A DNA stretch of 64,000 bases from DATMNR01 sp963702765 (GCA_963702765.1 CAVPEB010000001.1:45357-109356), one strand, 5' to 3'; shown: positions 53,593 to 63,646, counted from the first letter of the stretch. Notes: generated from the sequence alone by a model not told the origin. Numbers and translations: made by a program.

Positions 53593-54633
53593 ATGCAACT
53601 CGGAATAGTAGGATTGGGCCGTATGGGCGCATTCATGTCACAGCGATTGATTCGCTCAGGGCATACGATCACAGGCTATGTACGACATGCCGAAAGAATT
53701 CAGGAACTTCTGAAAGAGGGATCGATTACAGAAGGCGCTTCATCGCTTGAAGACATGGTCAGTAAACTTTCCAAACCCCGCGCTATCTGGCTCATGGTAC
53801 CAGCTGCCTCGGTGGATGCAACTCTGGAAACCATCGTTCCACATCTCGATCCCGGCGATATTGTTATTGATGGAGGTAATTCTTATTATCATGACGATAT
53901 CAGGCGCGCTGCCGAACTTAAACCCAAAGGTATCCACTATGTAGACTGCGGTACCAGCGGCGGAGTCTGGGGCCTTGAGCGTGGCTATTGCCTCATGATT
54001 GGTGGCGAGGAGGACGTCGTCAAACATCTCGATCCGATCTTCTCTACCCTGGCCCCTGGAGTCGACGCAGCATCACGCACTCCCGGACGGGAAAATAAAG
54101 CAGGAACTGCCGAGCAGGGGTATCTTCACTGCGGACCAAATGGTGCAGGACACTTCGTGAAGATGGTACACAATGGCATCGAATATGGTATTATGGCTGC
54201 CTATGCTGAAGGCCTGAATATTCTCAAACACGCAAATGTTGGAAAACATCAACAAGAGATTGATGCCGAAACATCGCCACTACGAAATCCCGAGTACTAC
54301 CAATATGATCTGAACCTTCCTGAGGTTGCTGAACTCTGGCGTCGTGGCAGTGTTGTTGGTTCATGGTTGCTTGATCTCACCGCTCATGCGCTCCTCCAGA
54401 GTCCTGACCTTGCCAACTTCCAGGGTCGAGTGTCGGATTCCGGAGAGGGACGATGGACGATTGCCGCCGCCATCGATGAGTCAGTTCCCGTTCCCGTACT
54501 CAGCTCGGCACTCTTTGAACGCTTCAGTTCTCGTGGAGAGGCTGATTACGCCGACAGGTTGATGTCCGCCATGCGCTTCGAATTCGGTGGTCACCTGGAA
54601 AAAGCTGACACTACAGGAGGAAATGCCTCGTGA
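53593..54633 (+). CDS. gnd: 6-phosphogluconate dehydrogenase (decarboxylating, short form)
   Basis: A 346-residue 6-phosphogluconate dehydrogenase of the shorter GndA-like class. It has the N-terminal GIVGLGRMGAFMSQRL fold, VIDGGNSYYHDD, DCGTSGGVWGLERGYCLMIG and FVKMVHNGIEYGIMAAYAEG, the last two carrying the catalytic Lys/Asn/Glu positions. It makes ribulose 5-phosphate, CO2 and NAD(P)H. GAAAGGAACAC precedes the ATG. It overlaps the next gene by 4 bases, so the two are translationally coupled. Confidence 0.93.
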   Translation: MQLGIVGLGRMGAFMSQRLIRSGHTITGYVRHAERIQELLKEGSITEGASSLEDMVSKLSKPRAIWLMVPAASVDATLETIVPHLDPGDIVIDGGNSYYHDDIRRAAELKPKGIHYVDCGTSGGVWGLERGYCLMIGGEEDVVKHLDPIFSTLAPGVDAASRTPGRENKAGTAEQGYLHCGPNGAGHFVKMVHNGIEYGIMAAYAEGLNILKHANVGKHQQEIDAETSPLRNPEYYQYDLNLPEVAELWRRGSVVGSWLLDLTAHALLQSPDLANFQGRVSDSGEGRWTIAAAIDESVPVPVLSSALFERFSSRGEADYADRLMSAMRFEFGGHLEKADTTGGNAS

Positions 54634-56048
54634 CAAACGCATCGAACCATTCGGACGCTCTCGTTTTTTTCGGAGTCACGGGTGATCTTGCCTATAAACA
54701 GATCTTTCCAGCCTTGCAGTCGATGATCAGACATGGTCACCTCGACATACCAGTCATTGGAGTTGCTGGCAGGCCCTGGACCATCGAACAATTGCGTGCG
54801 CATGTCCATGATAGCCTGGAAGAGCATAGTATAGTCGACGAAGCGGCATTCGAGAAACTCTCCTCATTGCTTCAGTATGTCTCCGGTAACTATAGTGACG
54901 AGACCACATATACAAAATTGCGAGAAGCGCTTGATGGAGCCAAACGACCATTATATTACCTTGCAATTCCGCCAAGCATGTTTGGTCCCGTCGTTGAGGG
55001 CCTTGGGAAATCGGGCAGCGCCGATAACGCTCGCGTTGTTGTCGAAAAGCCCTTTGGACGTGACCTTGCTTCAGCCCAGGCCCTCAACCAGGTTCTACAC
55101 TCTGTATTTCCCGAGTCATCCATCTTCCGCATTGACCACTATCTCGGGAAAGAGCCTGTCCAGAACGTCTTGTATTTCCGCTTCGCAAACTCGTTTCTCG
55201 AACCTATATGGAATCGTTCCCATATCGAAAGCGTGCAGATCACCATGGCCGAGAATTTTGGAGTAGCTGGTCGCGGAAAATTTTACGAAGAAGCTGGCGC
55301 TATTCGCGATGTGATACAAAACCACATGCTTCAGTTAGTTGCTCTTCTCGCGATGGAACCACCTGCTGGTAATTACCAGGAAGCAGCGCGCGACGAGAAG
55401 GCAAGAATTTTCAAGGCAATGCGTCCGATACATCGTAACAATGTCGTATTGGGACAGTACATTGGCTACCTTCAGGAAGATGGTGTAGCCCCCAAATCGA
55501 CTGTAGAGACGTTTGCAGCAGTGAAACTCTATCTCGACACCTGGCGTTGGTCGGGCGTGCCTTTCTTCATACGATCCGGCAAAAACTTGCCAGAAACAGT
55601 AACTGAGATACTGGTTGAATTTAAGACTCCACCATTAGGCGTGTTTGGTGAGATTGAGCCACCTCAGTCAAACTATTACCGATTCCGATTAAGTCCGGAT
55701 GTGTTAATTTCTCTTGGCGCCAGAACCAAGGTTCCTGGGGAGTCGATGTGGGGTGAAGGAGTGGAGCTTATCGTGCGCAGCCACCATACTGATGGAATGC
55801 CACCCTACGAACGGCTCCTTGGAGATGCTATGCGAGGCGACCCAACACTCTTCGTACGTGAAGACGCTGTCGAAGCTGCCTGGGAAGTCGTAGACCCAAT
55901 CCTTGGCAAGGTAACTCCAGTCTATCAATACTCTCCGAATACCTGGGGTCCGTCCGAGGCTGACCGCATCATCGAACGTGATGGAGGCTGGCACAATCCT
56001 GTCCTGACAGAGCCTGTGAGTGTATTCGGGCCGCATAAACATGCTTAG
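54630..56048 (+). CDS. zwf: Glucose-6-phosphate 1-dehydrogenase
   Basis: A complete 472-residue G6PD that oxidises glucose 6-phosphate to 6-phosphogluconolactone with NADP+. The N-terminal coenzyme fold reads VFFGVTGDLAYKQ, the active-site signature RIDHYLGKEPVQN has the catalytic His, and later NVVLGQYIGY and FFIRSGKNLPETVTEI bind substrate. The GTG at 54630 overlaps the gnd stop (GTGA), with AGGAGG upstream. No 6-phosphogluconolactonase gene is next to it. Confidence 0.95.
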   Translation: MTNASNHSDALVFFGVTGDLAYKQIFPALQSMIRHGHLDIPVIGVAGRPWTIEQLRAHVHDSLEEHSIVDEAAFEKLSSLLQYVSGNYSDETTYTKLREALDGAKRPLYYLAIPPSMFGPVVEGLGKSGSADNARVVVEKPFGRDLASAQALNQVLHSVFPESSIFRIDHYLGKEPVQNVLYFRFANSFLEPIWNRSHIESVQITMAENFGVAGRGKFYEEAGAIRDVIQNHMLQLVALLAMEPPAGNYQEAARDEKARIFKAMRPIHRNNVVLGQYIGYLQEDGVAPKSTVETFAAVKLYLDTWRWSGVPFFIRSGKNLPETVTEILVEFKTPPLGVFGEIEPPQSNYYRFRLSPDVLISLGARTKVPGESMWGEGVELIVRSHHTDGMPPYERLLGDAMRGDPTLFVREDAVEAAWEVVDPILGKVTPVYQYSPNTWGPSEADRIIERDGGWHNPVLTEPVSVFGPHKHA

Positions 56049-56073
56049 AACGAAGCTAGAGGAGATTTGAAAC

Positions 56074-57711
56074 ATGTCAATATATCCATCACCTCTGACA
56101 CATCGCCCATCCTGGCAAAAGCTCGAGGAACATTACCACACTGCACGCAACCTGCATTTACGAACGCTTTTCGCAGAAGATCCTCATCGAGGTGAGCGTT
56201 TAGCGCTCGAAGCTGTTGGCATCTACCTGGACTATTCAAAAAATCGTGTCACTGACGAAACAATGCGACTGCTCCTGGAACTGGCAGAGACTGCAGGCCT
56301 GCGCGAGCGTATTGACGCAATGTTCAATGGTGAGAAAATCAATGTCACAGAGAGGCGCGCAGTGCTTCATGTCGCTTTACGCGCACCAAGAGATGCGTCC
56401 ATTATTGTTGATGGTGAAAATGTTGTACCTGCTGTTCATGCAGTGCTGGACAAAATGGCGGATTTCTCCAACAGGATTCGCAGCGGTGCGTGGACGGGAT
56501 ATACGGGCAAGCGCATGCGCAACATCATCAATATAGGTATTGGCGGCTCCGACCTCGGCCCATCAATGGCATACGACGCCTTGAGATTCTATAGCGATCG
56601 CAACCTGACAATGCGCTTCGTCTCCAATATTGATGGCAACGAGTTCGTGGAAGCGACCCGTGACCTTGATCCGGCTGAGACACTCTTCATCGTCTCCTCC
56701 AAGACATTCACGACGCTGGAAACCTTGACCAACGCTCATTCAGCACGCGCGTGGTGTGTCAATGCCCTGGGTAGCGATCAGGCAGTCGCCAAACATTTTG
56801 TTGCAGTTTCGACCAACACTACTGAAGTAGAAAAGTTTGGTATCGACACCGCCAACATGTTCGAATTCTGGGACTGGGTCGGTGGTCGCTACTCCTACGA
56901 CTCAGCAATTGGACTTTCCTTGATGATCGCCATTGGTCCTGAACATTTTCGCGAAATGCTGGCTGGTTTCCACGAGATGGATGAGCACTTCCGCACCGCT
57001 CCTTTTGAACAGAACTTGCCAGTGCTCCTTGGATTGATTGGTATCTGGTATAACAACTTCTTCGGAGCTGAGACGGTCGCGATCTTACCCTATGACCATT
57101 ATCTCGGGCGTCTCAGCGCCTACTTCCAGCAACTCGATATGGAGAGTAATGGAAAGCATGTAGACCTGCAGGGCAGGCAGGTGGATTACCAGACCGGGCC
57201 TATCATCTGGGGACAACCCGGCACAAATGGACAGCATGCGTTCTACCAGCTCATCCACCAGGGCACCAAACTCATCCCATGCGACTTCATCGGCTTCAAC
57301 CAGGCTTTAAACCCACTTGGACGTCATCACGATCTCTTGATGGCCAACTTCTTTGCCCAGACCGAGGCGCTTGCATTCGGCAAAACTGCCTCTGAAGTTG
57401 CCGCAGATGGAGTCCAGACATTCCAGGTGCCGCACCGCACCTTCGAAGGCAACCGCCCAACGAACACCATCCTTGCCGATCGACTGACACCGGAGACTCT
57501 TGGCAAGCTCATAGCATTGTACGAACACAAAGTCTTTGTCCAGGGCACCATCTGGAATATCAACTCATTCGACCAGTGGGGCGTCGAACTCGGCAAAGTA
57601 CTGGCTAACCGTATCATTCCCGAACTCGAAAGCACCAGCGATCCAGAGCTATCGCATGATAGCTCAACAAATACACTCATCAAGCGATATAGGAGGTCGA
57701 AGGGATCTTGA
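56074..57711 (+). CDS. pgi: Glucose-6-phosphate isomerase
   Basis: A 545-residue PGI interconverting glucose 6-phosphate and fructose 6-phosphate. SIS-domain motifs are IGIGGSDLGPSMAYDAL, FIVSSKTFTTLET, GGRYSYDSAIGLSL and GTNGQHAFYQLIHQGT. The catalytic Glu lies in the GQPGTNGQH region and the Lys at the C-terminus (FDQWGVELGKVLA). It is the last gene of the gnd-zwf-pgi run. AGAGGAGATT precedes the ATG. It would feed glucose 6-phosphate to Zwf or take back pentose-phosphate cycle sugars. Confidence 0.95.
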   Translation: MSIYPSPLTHRPSWQKLEEHYHTARNLHLRTLFAEDPHRGERLALEAVGIYLDYSKNRVTDETMRLLLELAETAGLRERIDAMFNGEKINVTERRAVLHVALRAPRDASIIVDGENVVPAVHAVLDKMADFSNRIRSGAWTGYTGKRMRNIINIGIGGSDLGPSMAYDALRFYSDRNLTMRFVSNIDGNEFVEATRDLDPAETLFIVSSKTFTTLETLTNAHSARAWCVNALGSDQAVAKHFVAVSTNTTEVEKFGIDTANMFEFWDWVGGRYSYDSAIGLSLMIAIGPEHFREMLAGFHEMDEHFRTAPFEQNLPVLLGLIGIWYNNFFGAETVAILPYDHYLGRLSAYFQQLDMESNGKHVDLQGRQVDYQTGPIIWGQPGTNGQHAFYQLIHQGTKLIPCDFIGFNQALNPLGRHHDLLMANFFAQTEALAFGKTASEVAADGVQTFQVPHRTFEGNRPTNTILADRLTPETLGKLIALYEHKVFVQGTIWNINSFDQWGVELGKVLANRIIPELESTSDPELSHDSSTNTLIKRYRRSKGS

Positions 57712-58302
57712 AACTGTCACCCTGAGCACACTCTGTCATTCTAACCAAAAATTGTCATCCTGAGCTAAAATTTGTCATCCTGAGCGTAGCGAAGGATCTC
57801 AAGTACAGCCTACCATAACCAATTGGGCGACTTACGTTCAGCTCGGTACACTGTTTGGTAGGCTGTATCTCATTTATCGTATGGGTGAGAGCGGTTAGCA
57901 TTAACTCCAAAGCATTCATTCAGGAGCCATACAAATGTTGGCCAAATTCGGCTAGCACCAACGTGTCATCCTGATGAACTGATGAAGCAATATGTTGGAG
58001 TCAATGAGATTCGAGTCCCCTTTCGGCACTTCTTTATCTGCTCAGTTCCCAATTAGAGCAGAGAAATACTTGGATACAAAGAACCACAAGTCTGGAATTA
58101 AATGTATCCAAATTGTATACACTTGATAAGAAATCAAGTATGAAGGATTAGCCAGCCAAATAGAAAACGGAAATGTTCATGCCTGGAGATCAGATTCGAG
58201 AATTAATCGCTGTTAATAACACTTGGCCTTTCTATCTCCACCTCGCTTTCAGTTCCGTTTCTGTATTCCCAGCGTTAGTGAGAGCCATTTAATGAAACAA
58301 AT
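57712..58302. repeat. ~590-base non-coding region with degenerate GTCATCCTGAG repeats
   Basis: Four degenerate copies of the motif lie at 57717-57800 (GTCACCCTGAG, GTCATTCT, GTCATCCTGAG twice), the last followed by GAAGGATCTC. Next is a 12-bp inverted repeat, TACAGCCTACCA at 57804-57815 with its complement at 57856-57867, which could end the pgi operon. The rest is A+T-rich with no gene seen. Confidence 0.55.
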
Positions 58303-59005
58303 TCACAGAGTAGCCTGCTTAGTTACACTCAGGACTTTATAGCTTGTAGTGTCGAAGAATTGTACCTGTACAGTGATGAAGTCCCCCTGGGGTATAGCTT
58401 TAGCGCTCTTCAACACTGCGTTATCAGTTATAGTGAATTGGAAGGAAAGCTGTGGCTTGAGCGGATTGACGGTGAATTTCAATACATTGTTAGAATTGAC
58501 TTCCACTAGTTGACCTTGATAGGTTACAATGTCTGGCGTGTTTGGAAGAGGTGGTGGATCGATCTCAGTGAAATCAAGAATGCCATTTGTTTCTGCCGTC
58601 GCGGCGAAGCCTATGATTTCATTAGGTTTTAGCGAAGCGATTGGAATTTTCAGAATTGTGTGTTCTGTAATAAAGATTTCCAAGGCTCTGCCTAATGAAT
58701 GGTCTGGTGGTACCAAAATATCACCATAGTCATCACTGATCTCCAGGTGGGCCATTTGAGCAGATATCTAATCCATGTATTCTACCAAATCCCGTTATAG
58801 TTTCATTCATCCCTAGATTAAGAGACGTAGGATTGGAATGGGGGGCGAGAGACGGACATGGATTAGAAGTTGGATTTGGAGTCGTGTTGGTGGGGGTGGG
58901 AGTTAAAGGAGAAACACTGCTACTTCCGCAGGAGGTTATAACGAACACCATCGATACTAATGCGTAGCCAATAATCTGTTGAAAGCTGAAGCGCTGTCGG
59001 TTCAT
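58303..59005 (-). CDS. Lipoprotein with beta-rich domain, one +1 frameshift
   Basis: Joined, ~233 residues. A signal peptide ends in the lipobox VITSCGS, so the Cys is lipidated. A Pro/Thr/Ser/Asn-rich linker follows. Then a second frame carries AHLEISDDYGDILVPPDHSL, ..IDPPPLPNTPDIVTYQGQLV and ..LKFTVNPLKPQLSFQFTI, which look like an Ig-like or beta-sandwich domain. Removing one A from AAA at 58756-58754 (coding strand) joins the frames as DICSMAHLEISDDYGD. AAGGAG lies 7 bases before the ATG at 59005. The binding partner is unknown. Confidence 0.65.
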
Positions 59006-59112
59006 CTCAGGTCTCCTTGTCACAAAGAATGCCTCATTGCTCCTGTATTGCCTTAAAGGTTACTTTCAAACTTCTTGTTAAATGTGTACTTAGCCCCGTT
59101 GGGCTATTTCTA

Positions 59113-61648
59113 TCACATTACCACCTCCTTTCCCCCCTTTGCTCTCTGCTGCAAGTGCACGTATTGCGCCTGGGCCTTGACAACATGAGGGTGTTGAGGA
59201 TCCAGCGTTTGCTCGTAAATAGCGAGCGCCTGTTTGAAAAGCGGTTCAGCCTCGAGATACCGCTCCTGGTCGGTATATAGCGATGCCAGGTCGGCGATGG
59301 TGAGAGCTACCTTGGGATGTTGAGGGCCCAATACTTGCTCACGTATGGCCAGGACTTTTAAGTAGAGTCTTTCGGCATGGATATACTCCTTTTTTTCTTG
59401 GTAGAGTAACCCCAGTACATTTAGGCTCTGTGCAACATCGGGATGTTCGGGTTGTAGTGTTCGTTGACGAATAGCGAGCGACCGTCTGCATGGCGGCTCG
59501 GCCAAATCATAGTAACCCTGTTCATAGTAAAGCAGAGCTAAACTATTCAGGCATTGAGCAACATCGGGGTGATTAGACCCGAATATCTGTTTACGAAGAA
59601 CCAGCGCTCGTTTGATCAATGGTTCTGCTCGCGCGAAGTCCCTCTGATTGCTGTAGAGTTGCGCTAAGTTGAGGAGGTCGAAAGCCACATCGGGATGAAC
59701 AGGGCCTAATGTTTGCTCACGGATAGCAAGCGCTCGTTGGAAAAGCATTTCAGCTTGGTCATACTTTCTCTGTTCCGTGTAGAGCAATGCTAGATTATTT
59801 AAGCTCTCGAGCTGTGTCCAGGTGGCTTGGTCCCAGGACATGATCACGCATTTTCACGGCCTGGTTTAGCAAGGATTCCGCCAGAAGATACTGACCCACT
59901 GTATATTGGAGCAATCCCAGTTCATTCAGGCTCCGAGCAATATCAGGGTGTTCTGGGCCGAGCGTTTCTCTGCGCAGAGCCAGCACACACCCATGAAGAT
60001 CTATTGCCTCGAAATATCTTCCCTGACGGTAGTGCATCTCCGCTATTTTATCCATGCAACGGACAGTGTCAGGATGCTCAGCGCCGAGCACTTGCTCGTG
60101 CATCGCCAGTGCCTGAGCAAAGGGGTGTTCAGCCTGAAAGTAGTTGCCGATTTCCAGGAGATGGCATCCTATATGATAGAGCAACTGTATAGCTTCTGCG
60201 CTCGCCAATTGCCACTGCTCGATGAGTGCTGCGCAAACCTGAGCATGCGGCAGGTAGGGTTGGCGCTGTTGCCACGTCTTCCCACCTAAGAAAGACCTAT
60301 TTACAGCCCACACAGCACATTCGGCCCAATACTGTTGGCTCTTTACATCTAACCCGTCCTTGAGGACCGTTTGTACTAACCGATGTATGGTCAGCGTATG
60401 GGCTTTGGGGTCACGGCGAACAAGAGAGTAATTGCGTAGTGCCTTTATCGCTTCGTTCAGTGCAAGTTGATCGCTTACTCTCGATTGTAACTTTGGCCGC
60501 AAGTTTGCAACACCCTGGGTGATCAGTGTTTCCGGAATGGCCTCGGCCGACAGGAAAGCGCAGAAACACAATAGGTCAGCTGCGACCGGATTGGCACGCT
60601 TGACCTTTTTGAGTGAGAGCGAAAACGAGCTAGAGACCGATTCTGGATGGCCAGGAGGCTCTTCCCCGCGCCGTTGCAAGAGTTCAGTATGCTGGTGTTG
60701 ATACAGGTCAAGGTAGTCGGAGAGGCTGCACTGTGTCTCATTGATGTATGCCCCAGCCTGATCCAAGGCGAGCGGGTGGCCATCCAGTATTCGCGAGACG
60801 CTCTTCGCCTGCGCAAACGCATCTTCAGGAACGCCATCTATCGGTGTATCAGGCGAAATGATCGCTGATCGCTTGAGCAGAAACAGGGCACCCTCATCTT
60901 CTTCCATCTTGTCTAGTTCAATCACCCGGGCTATTGCACTTGTAATGGGTGTACGTGTCGTCAGAAGTACAGAGCCTTGATGTACTGGGGAACCAGGGAC
61001 TTCACGAATTGCAAGTCCTCAAAGGTTATCGAGAATGAGCAGCCAGCCAGCGTGATCCGTCAACCACTTCTTGACTCCGTTAATAACGTGGCTTTGATCT
61101 TTGATATGCTTCTGAGGTAAACCCAGGAGCTTTGAAATGTTCACAAGATCGGCTACCAGATCTCCGTGCGTTTCAGATTTCACCCAGAGGACCTTCTTGT
61201 ATTGTTGGTGATAGCGGTAGGCATATTCGATTGCGGTCTGCGTCTTGCCGATGCCTCCGAGGCCACTTATGGCTAAGGGTTGCGGCTGTGCCGAGGCTTA
61301 TTTACAGTGAATAAGGCGTGCAGAGAAGCGAGGGCATTGTCACGTCCCGTAAAAAAGAGGTTTCTGGGGTGGGGGAAGTCAGAGAAGGAGGAAGCCGAAG
61401 GGGTCTCTGCACGTCCATACTCGTAGCGGGATCGCAGGAATTCGTCTTTCTCTCCTCCCTCAAGGTTGAGGGCCTTAATGATTGCGAGCACATCAACGTG
61501 AGCAGGCAGGTAATCTCCACGTTCCCATCCACCAATAGTGTTGCGGTGAACGCCTACCTGCTCCGCCAACTCTTGCTGGCTGATCTCTCGCGCGTCCGCG
61601 AAATTGTCTAAGTACATCTCCAAAGGGAAACGCTTCCGAATTGCCCAT
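59113..61648 (-). pseudogene. HTH - NB-ARC - TPR protein with three frameshifts and an in-frame TGA
   Basis: Pieces in several frames make one ~845-codon gene. From the ATG at 61648 they are FPFGDVLRQFR (helix-turn-helix lead), then ISQQELAEQVGVHRNTIGGW, then NB-ARC Walker A ISGLGGIGKTQTAIEYAYRY. Next comes Walker B WLLILDNL followed by TGA at 61021-61019, then GSVLLTTRTPITSAIARVIE, then PLALDQAGAYINETQCSLSD. Six or more kinesin-light-chain-type TPRs follow (ALAIREQTLGPVHPDVAFDL). The shifts are near 61585, 61294 and 59806. It is a second member of the family of the intact gene at 4275-6908. With four lesions it is likely decayed. Confidence 0.8.
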
Positions 61649-61881
61649 TTGGTCGCTCTCCCGCCAATCCGAGTGTTGGTTGTGCAATCTGAATAAGTAT
61701 CTTGTGCATACAAAGATTTATTATAAACACAAGAGGTGATTTTTGCAAATATTACATCTATTAGCGAGCAACTAGCGATAGAAGAGGCGTTACAGTAAAG
61801 ATACGTGATTTGGTCGTTCATCAGGTACCTAGATAAAAACTCATTCTATCGAGTGCAGAATGATACGAAGGAGGTTCAAAC

Positions 61882-62133
61882 TTGAGAGAGCTGATTGAAA
61901 GCGCAGCCTTTGAATTGGGAGATTCCGGAAAAACCTGCTGTTCAGAATTCGCGTCAGGAGTGACTCTTCTGCGATGGGCGGCGATGCTGATTGGCTGAGC
62001 TCATGGATATACCTACCTATTGCTGAGTATCTTCATCGACAAGCTCGTCCTCCTTGGAGCAACTGTCAAGCATCTGAAAATGTGCTTGGGATTGGATGCT
62101 CAGGGTATAAGTTTACCGATCGAGGGCGAGTGA
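61882..62133 (+). pseudogene. Short hypothetical ORF with in-frame TGA
   Basis: AAGGAGG lies 8 bases before TTG at 61882. The frame reads MRELIESAAFELGDSGKTCC to AAMLIG, then TGA at 61996-61998. It goes on in the same frame as AHGYTYLLLSIFIDKLVLLG to GISLPIEGE and a second stop at 62131. The hydrophobic character after the TGA suggests one small gene with a nonsense codon. No family is known. Confidence 0.4.
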
Positions 62134-62184
62134 TAAGTTGCAATACTGTGATCGTTCTCAAATATTCAAAACACAGGAGGAACA

Positions 62185-62376
62185 ATGGCTGCAGAACCTG
62201 TTCAATTTACGGCCGATCCGTGGATCTACCGCATTGTCGTAGCGGTCCTGGGATTACTCGTGCTAATTGTTGTACTCGGCGCAGTGGTTCTCGGAAAGGA
62301 TATCCCACAGGGGATCCTTGCGCTTGGCTCCGCCTCGGTGGGTGGTCTGGTTGGACACTGGTCCCATCGCCCTTAG
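62185..62376 (+). CDS. Small single-pass membrane protein, 63 residues
   Basis: One long hydrophobic helix (IYRIVVAVLGLLVLIVVLGA) and a glycine/serine-rich end (ILALGSASVGGLVGHWSH). AGGAGGAACA precedes the ATG. Function unknown. Confidence 0.65.
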   Translation: MAAEPVQFTADPWIYRIVVAVLGLLVLIVVLGAVVLGKDIPQGILALGSASVGGLVGHWSHRP

Positions 62377-62921
62377 CGAAAAGCACCGCGCCTGCCCAGC
62401 AGCAGGGTCGCTAGTCCCGGCGCGTTCCCTGGCCTTTATGGTAAATGTCTCGTGGCTTTGCCTGGTCTGCTACGTGTGCCGTTAACAGTGCATCGCTACA
62501 AAGACCATAGCCGCCTGCGGCGCAAGAGAGATTGAACATGGTCGAGGGCAACGGGTTATCAGTGGTTCGATATTCCAGGACAGCGGATGTGGGCAAAACA
62601 GTCTGATCAGTATCGCTCAAAGCCGGCGAGAAGCCGTATGGCTAACAAGCAGACATCATTATTGCTCAGAAATACTACCCTGGTATGTTCATGTGAGGCC
62701 GCGGTTGCCGATCGTCTTGCACGGCGGCCTCACCCCTAGTATTGTGGTCTTGTTACCGCTGGCACGGTTCTAAAAGAAGGGATGATAGGTTTGTTCTCTT
62801 CGGTCCGAAAAACAAGGCAATTTATTTCTTTCCTTGCCTAGTTCGTGGCTCCGATAGAAATCGTGCGACTCTTGTTTCTCGGAACATTCGAGGAAGGGAG
62901 TGAAGCAGGAAGGAGTTTAGT
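62377..62921. other. ~545-base intergenic region
   Basis: A perfect 10-bp inverted repeat, GTGAGGCCGC (62693-62702) and its complement (62724-62733) with a 21-base loop, may terminate upstream transcription. No gene or RNA family is recognised. Confidence 0.45.
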
Positions 62922-63646
62922 ATGAAGCAGGATGCAATGGGATCGCCCGGTTTGGGTGATATCTCCCATCCTATCTCTTTGAGTAAGGACACTGCATGCA
63001 GCACGCTACGGAATGTAGCGCTTGCAACCCGATGTCTGAGTGAACTCGGCAACTATCAGCGGGGAGAACCATACAACGAAAGGTATGGTCTCGAACTCTT
63101 ACGCCGTGCGACGCTGGAAGATGATCAGGAGGCCTGGAAATGGGTGCAGCATTGCTTCCGCGATAAGGTTCTTGGCTGGCTGCGTGGTCATCCGAGTACA
63201 GTGGGCAGCGTTGAGCCTTGAGAATGAAGAGAACTACGTCGCCCTGACCTTCGGTCCATTCTGGCAGGCGACCACTTTAACCCAGAAGGTAGAATTCAGT
63301 ACGTTAGATGCCGCCTTACAGTACTTACGCGCGAGCTTGCATGGGGCTATTCTGGATACGTTACGTGCTTACTCGCGACCAAAGGAGGTTTGATTACCAG
63401 AGCAAGGAGAACCCTATGCGAAAGACCTGGCCGACAGCGAAGGGATGGGGCATTTTCCAATTGATGCTGCCCCACCGACGAGAGAGGCGACTGACCTACT
63501 TGCTCTATCACTGTGGGCTTAAGCCCAGAGAAATCGTGCATTCTGCTGAGGAGTGGAGCGACATCCAAGAGATCTACCGACTGCGGCGTAAGATCATGAT
63601 CGACTGTTACCTAAAAGAGACCAGTTCTGCTGGCAGTTCGCGATAA
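62922..63646 (+). pseudogene. Decayed sigma-factor-like protein gene
   Basis: GGAAGGAG precedes the ATG at 62922. The first frame holds LLRRATLEDDQEAWKWVQHC and FRDKVLGWLRGHP, which resemble the region-2 helix of ECF-like factors. After a shift near 63199 it reads SLENEENYVALTFGPFWQAT to RAYSRPKEV, then TGA at 63391-63393, and in the same frame LPEQGEPYAKDLADSE. A second shift in GGG near 63438 leads to MLPHRRERRLTYLLYHCGLK, then PREIVHSAEEWSDIQEIYRL, a region-4-like segment. I recall this pattern from a large family in Ktedonobacteria. Two +1 shifts plus a TGA make it probably non-functional. Confidence 0.6.

Noticed and set aside
57717..57800. Repeated GTCATCCTGAG units considered as a CRISPR array
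   Set aside because: The repeats are short and degenerate, with unequal tiny spacers, and no cas gene is present.
57985..58035. GATTCGAGTCC resembling a tRNA T-arm
   Set aside because: The flanking 5-base arms are not complementary and no acceptor, D or anticodon arm could be found.
59113..61648. Antiphage defence island
   Set aside because: The STAND gene is broken and its neighbours are small membrane and sigma-like proteins; no nuclease, protease or other known effector gene is adjacent.
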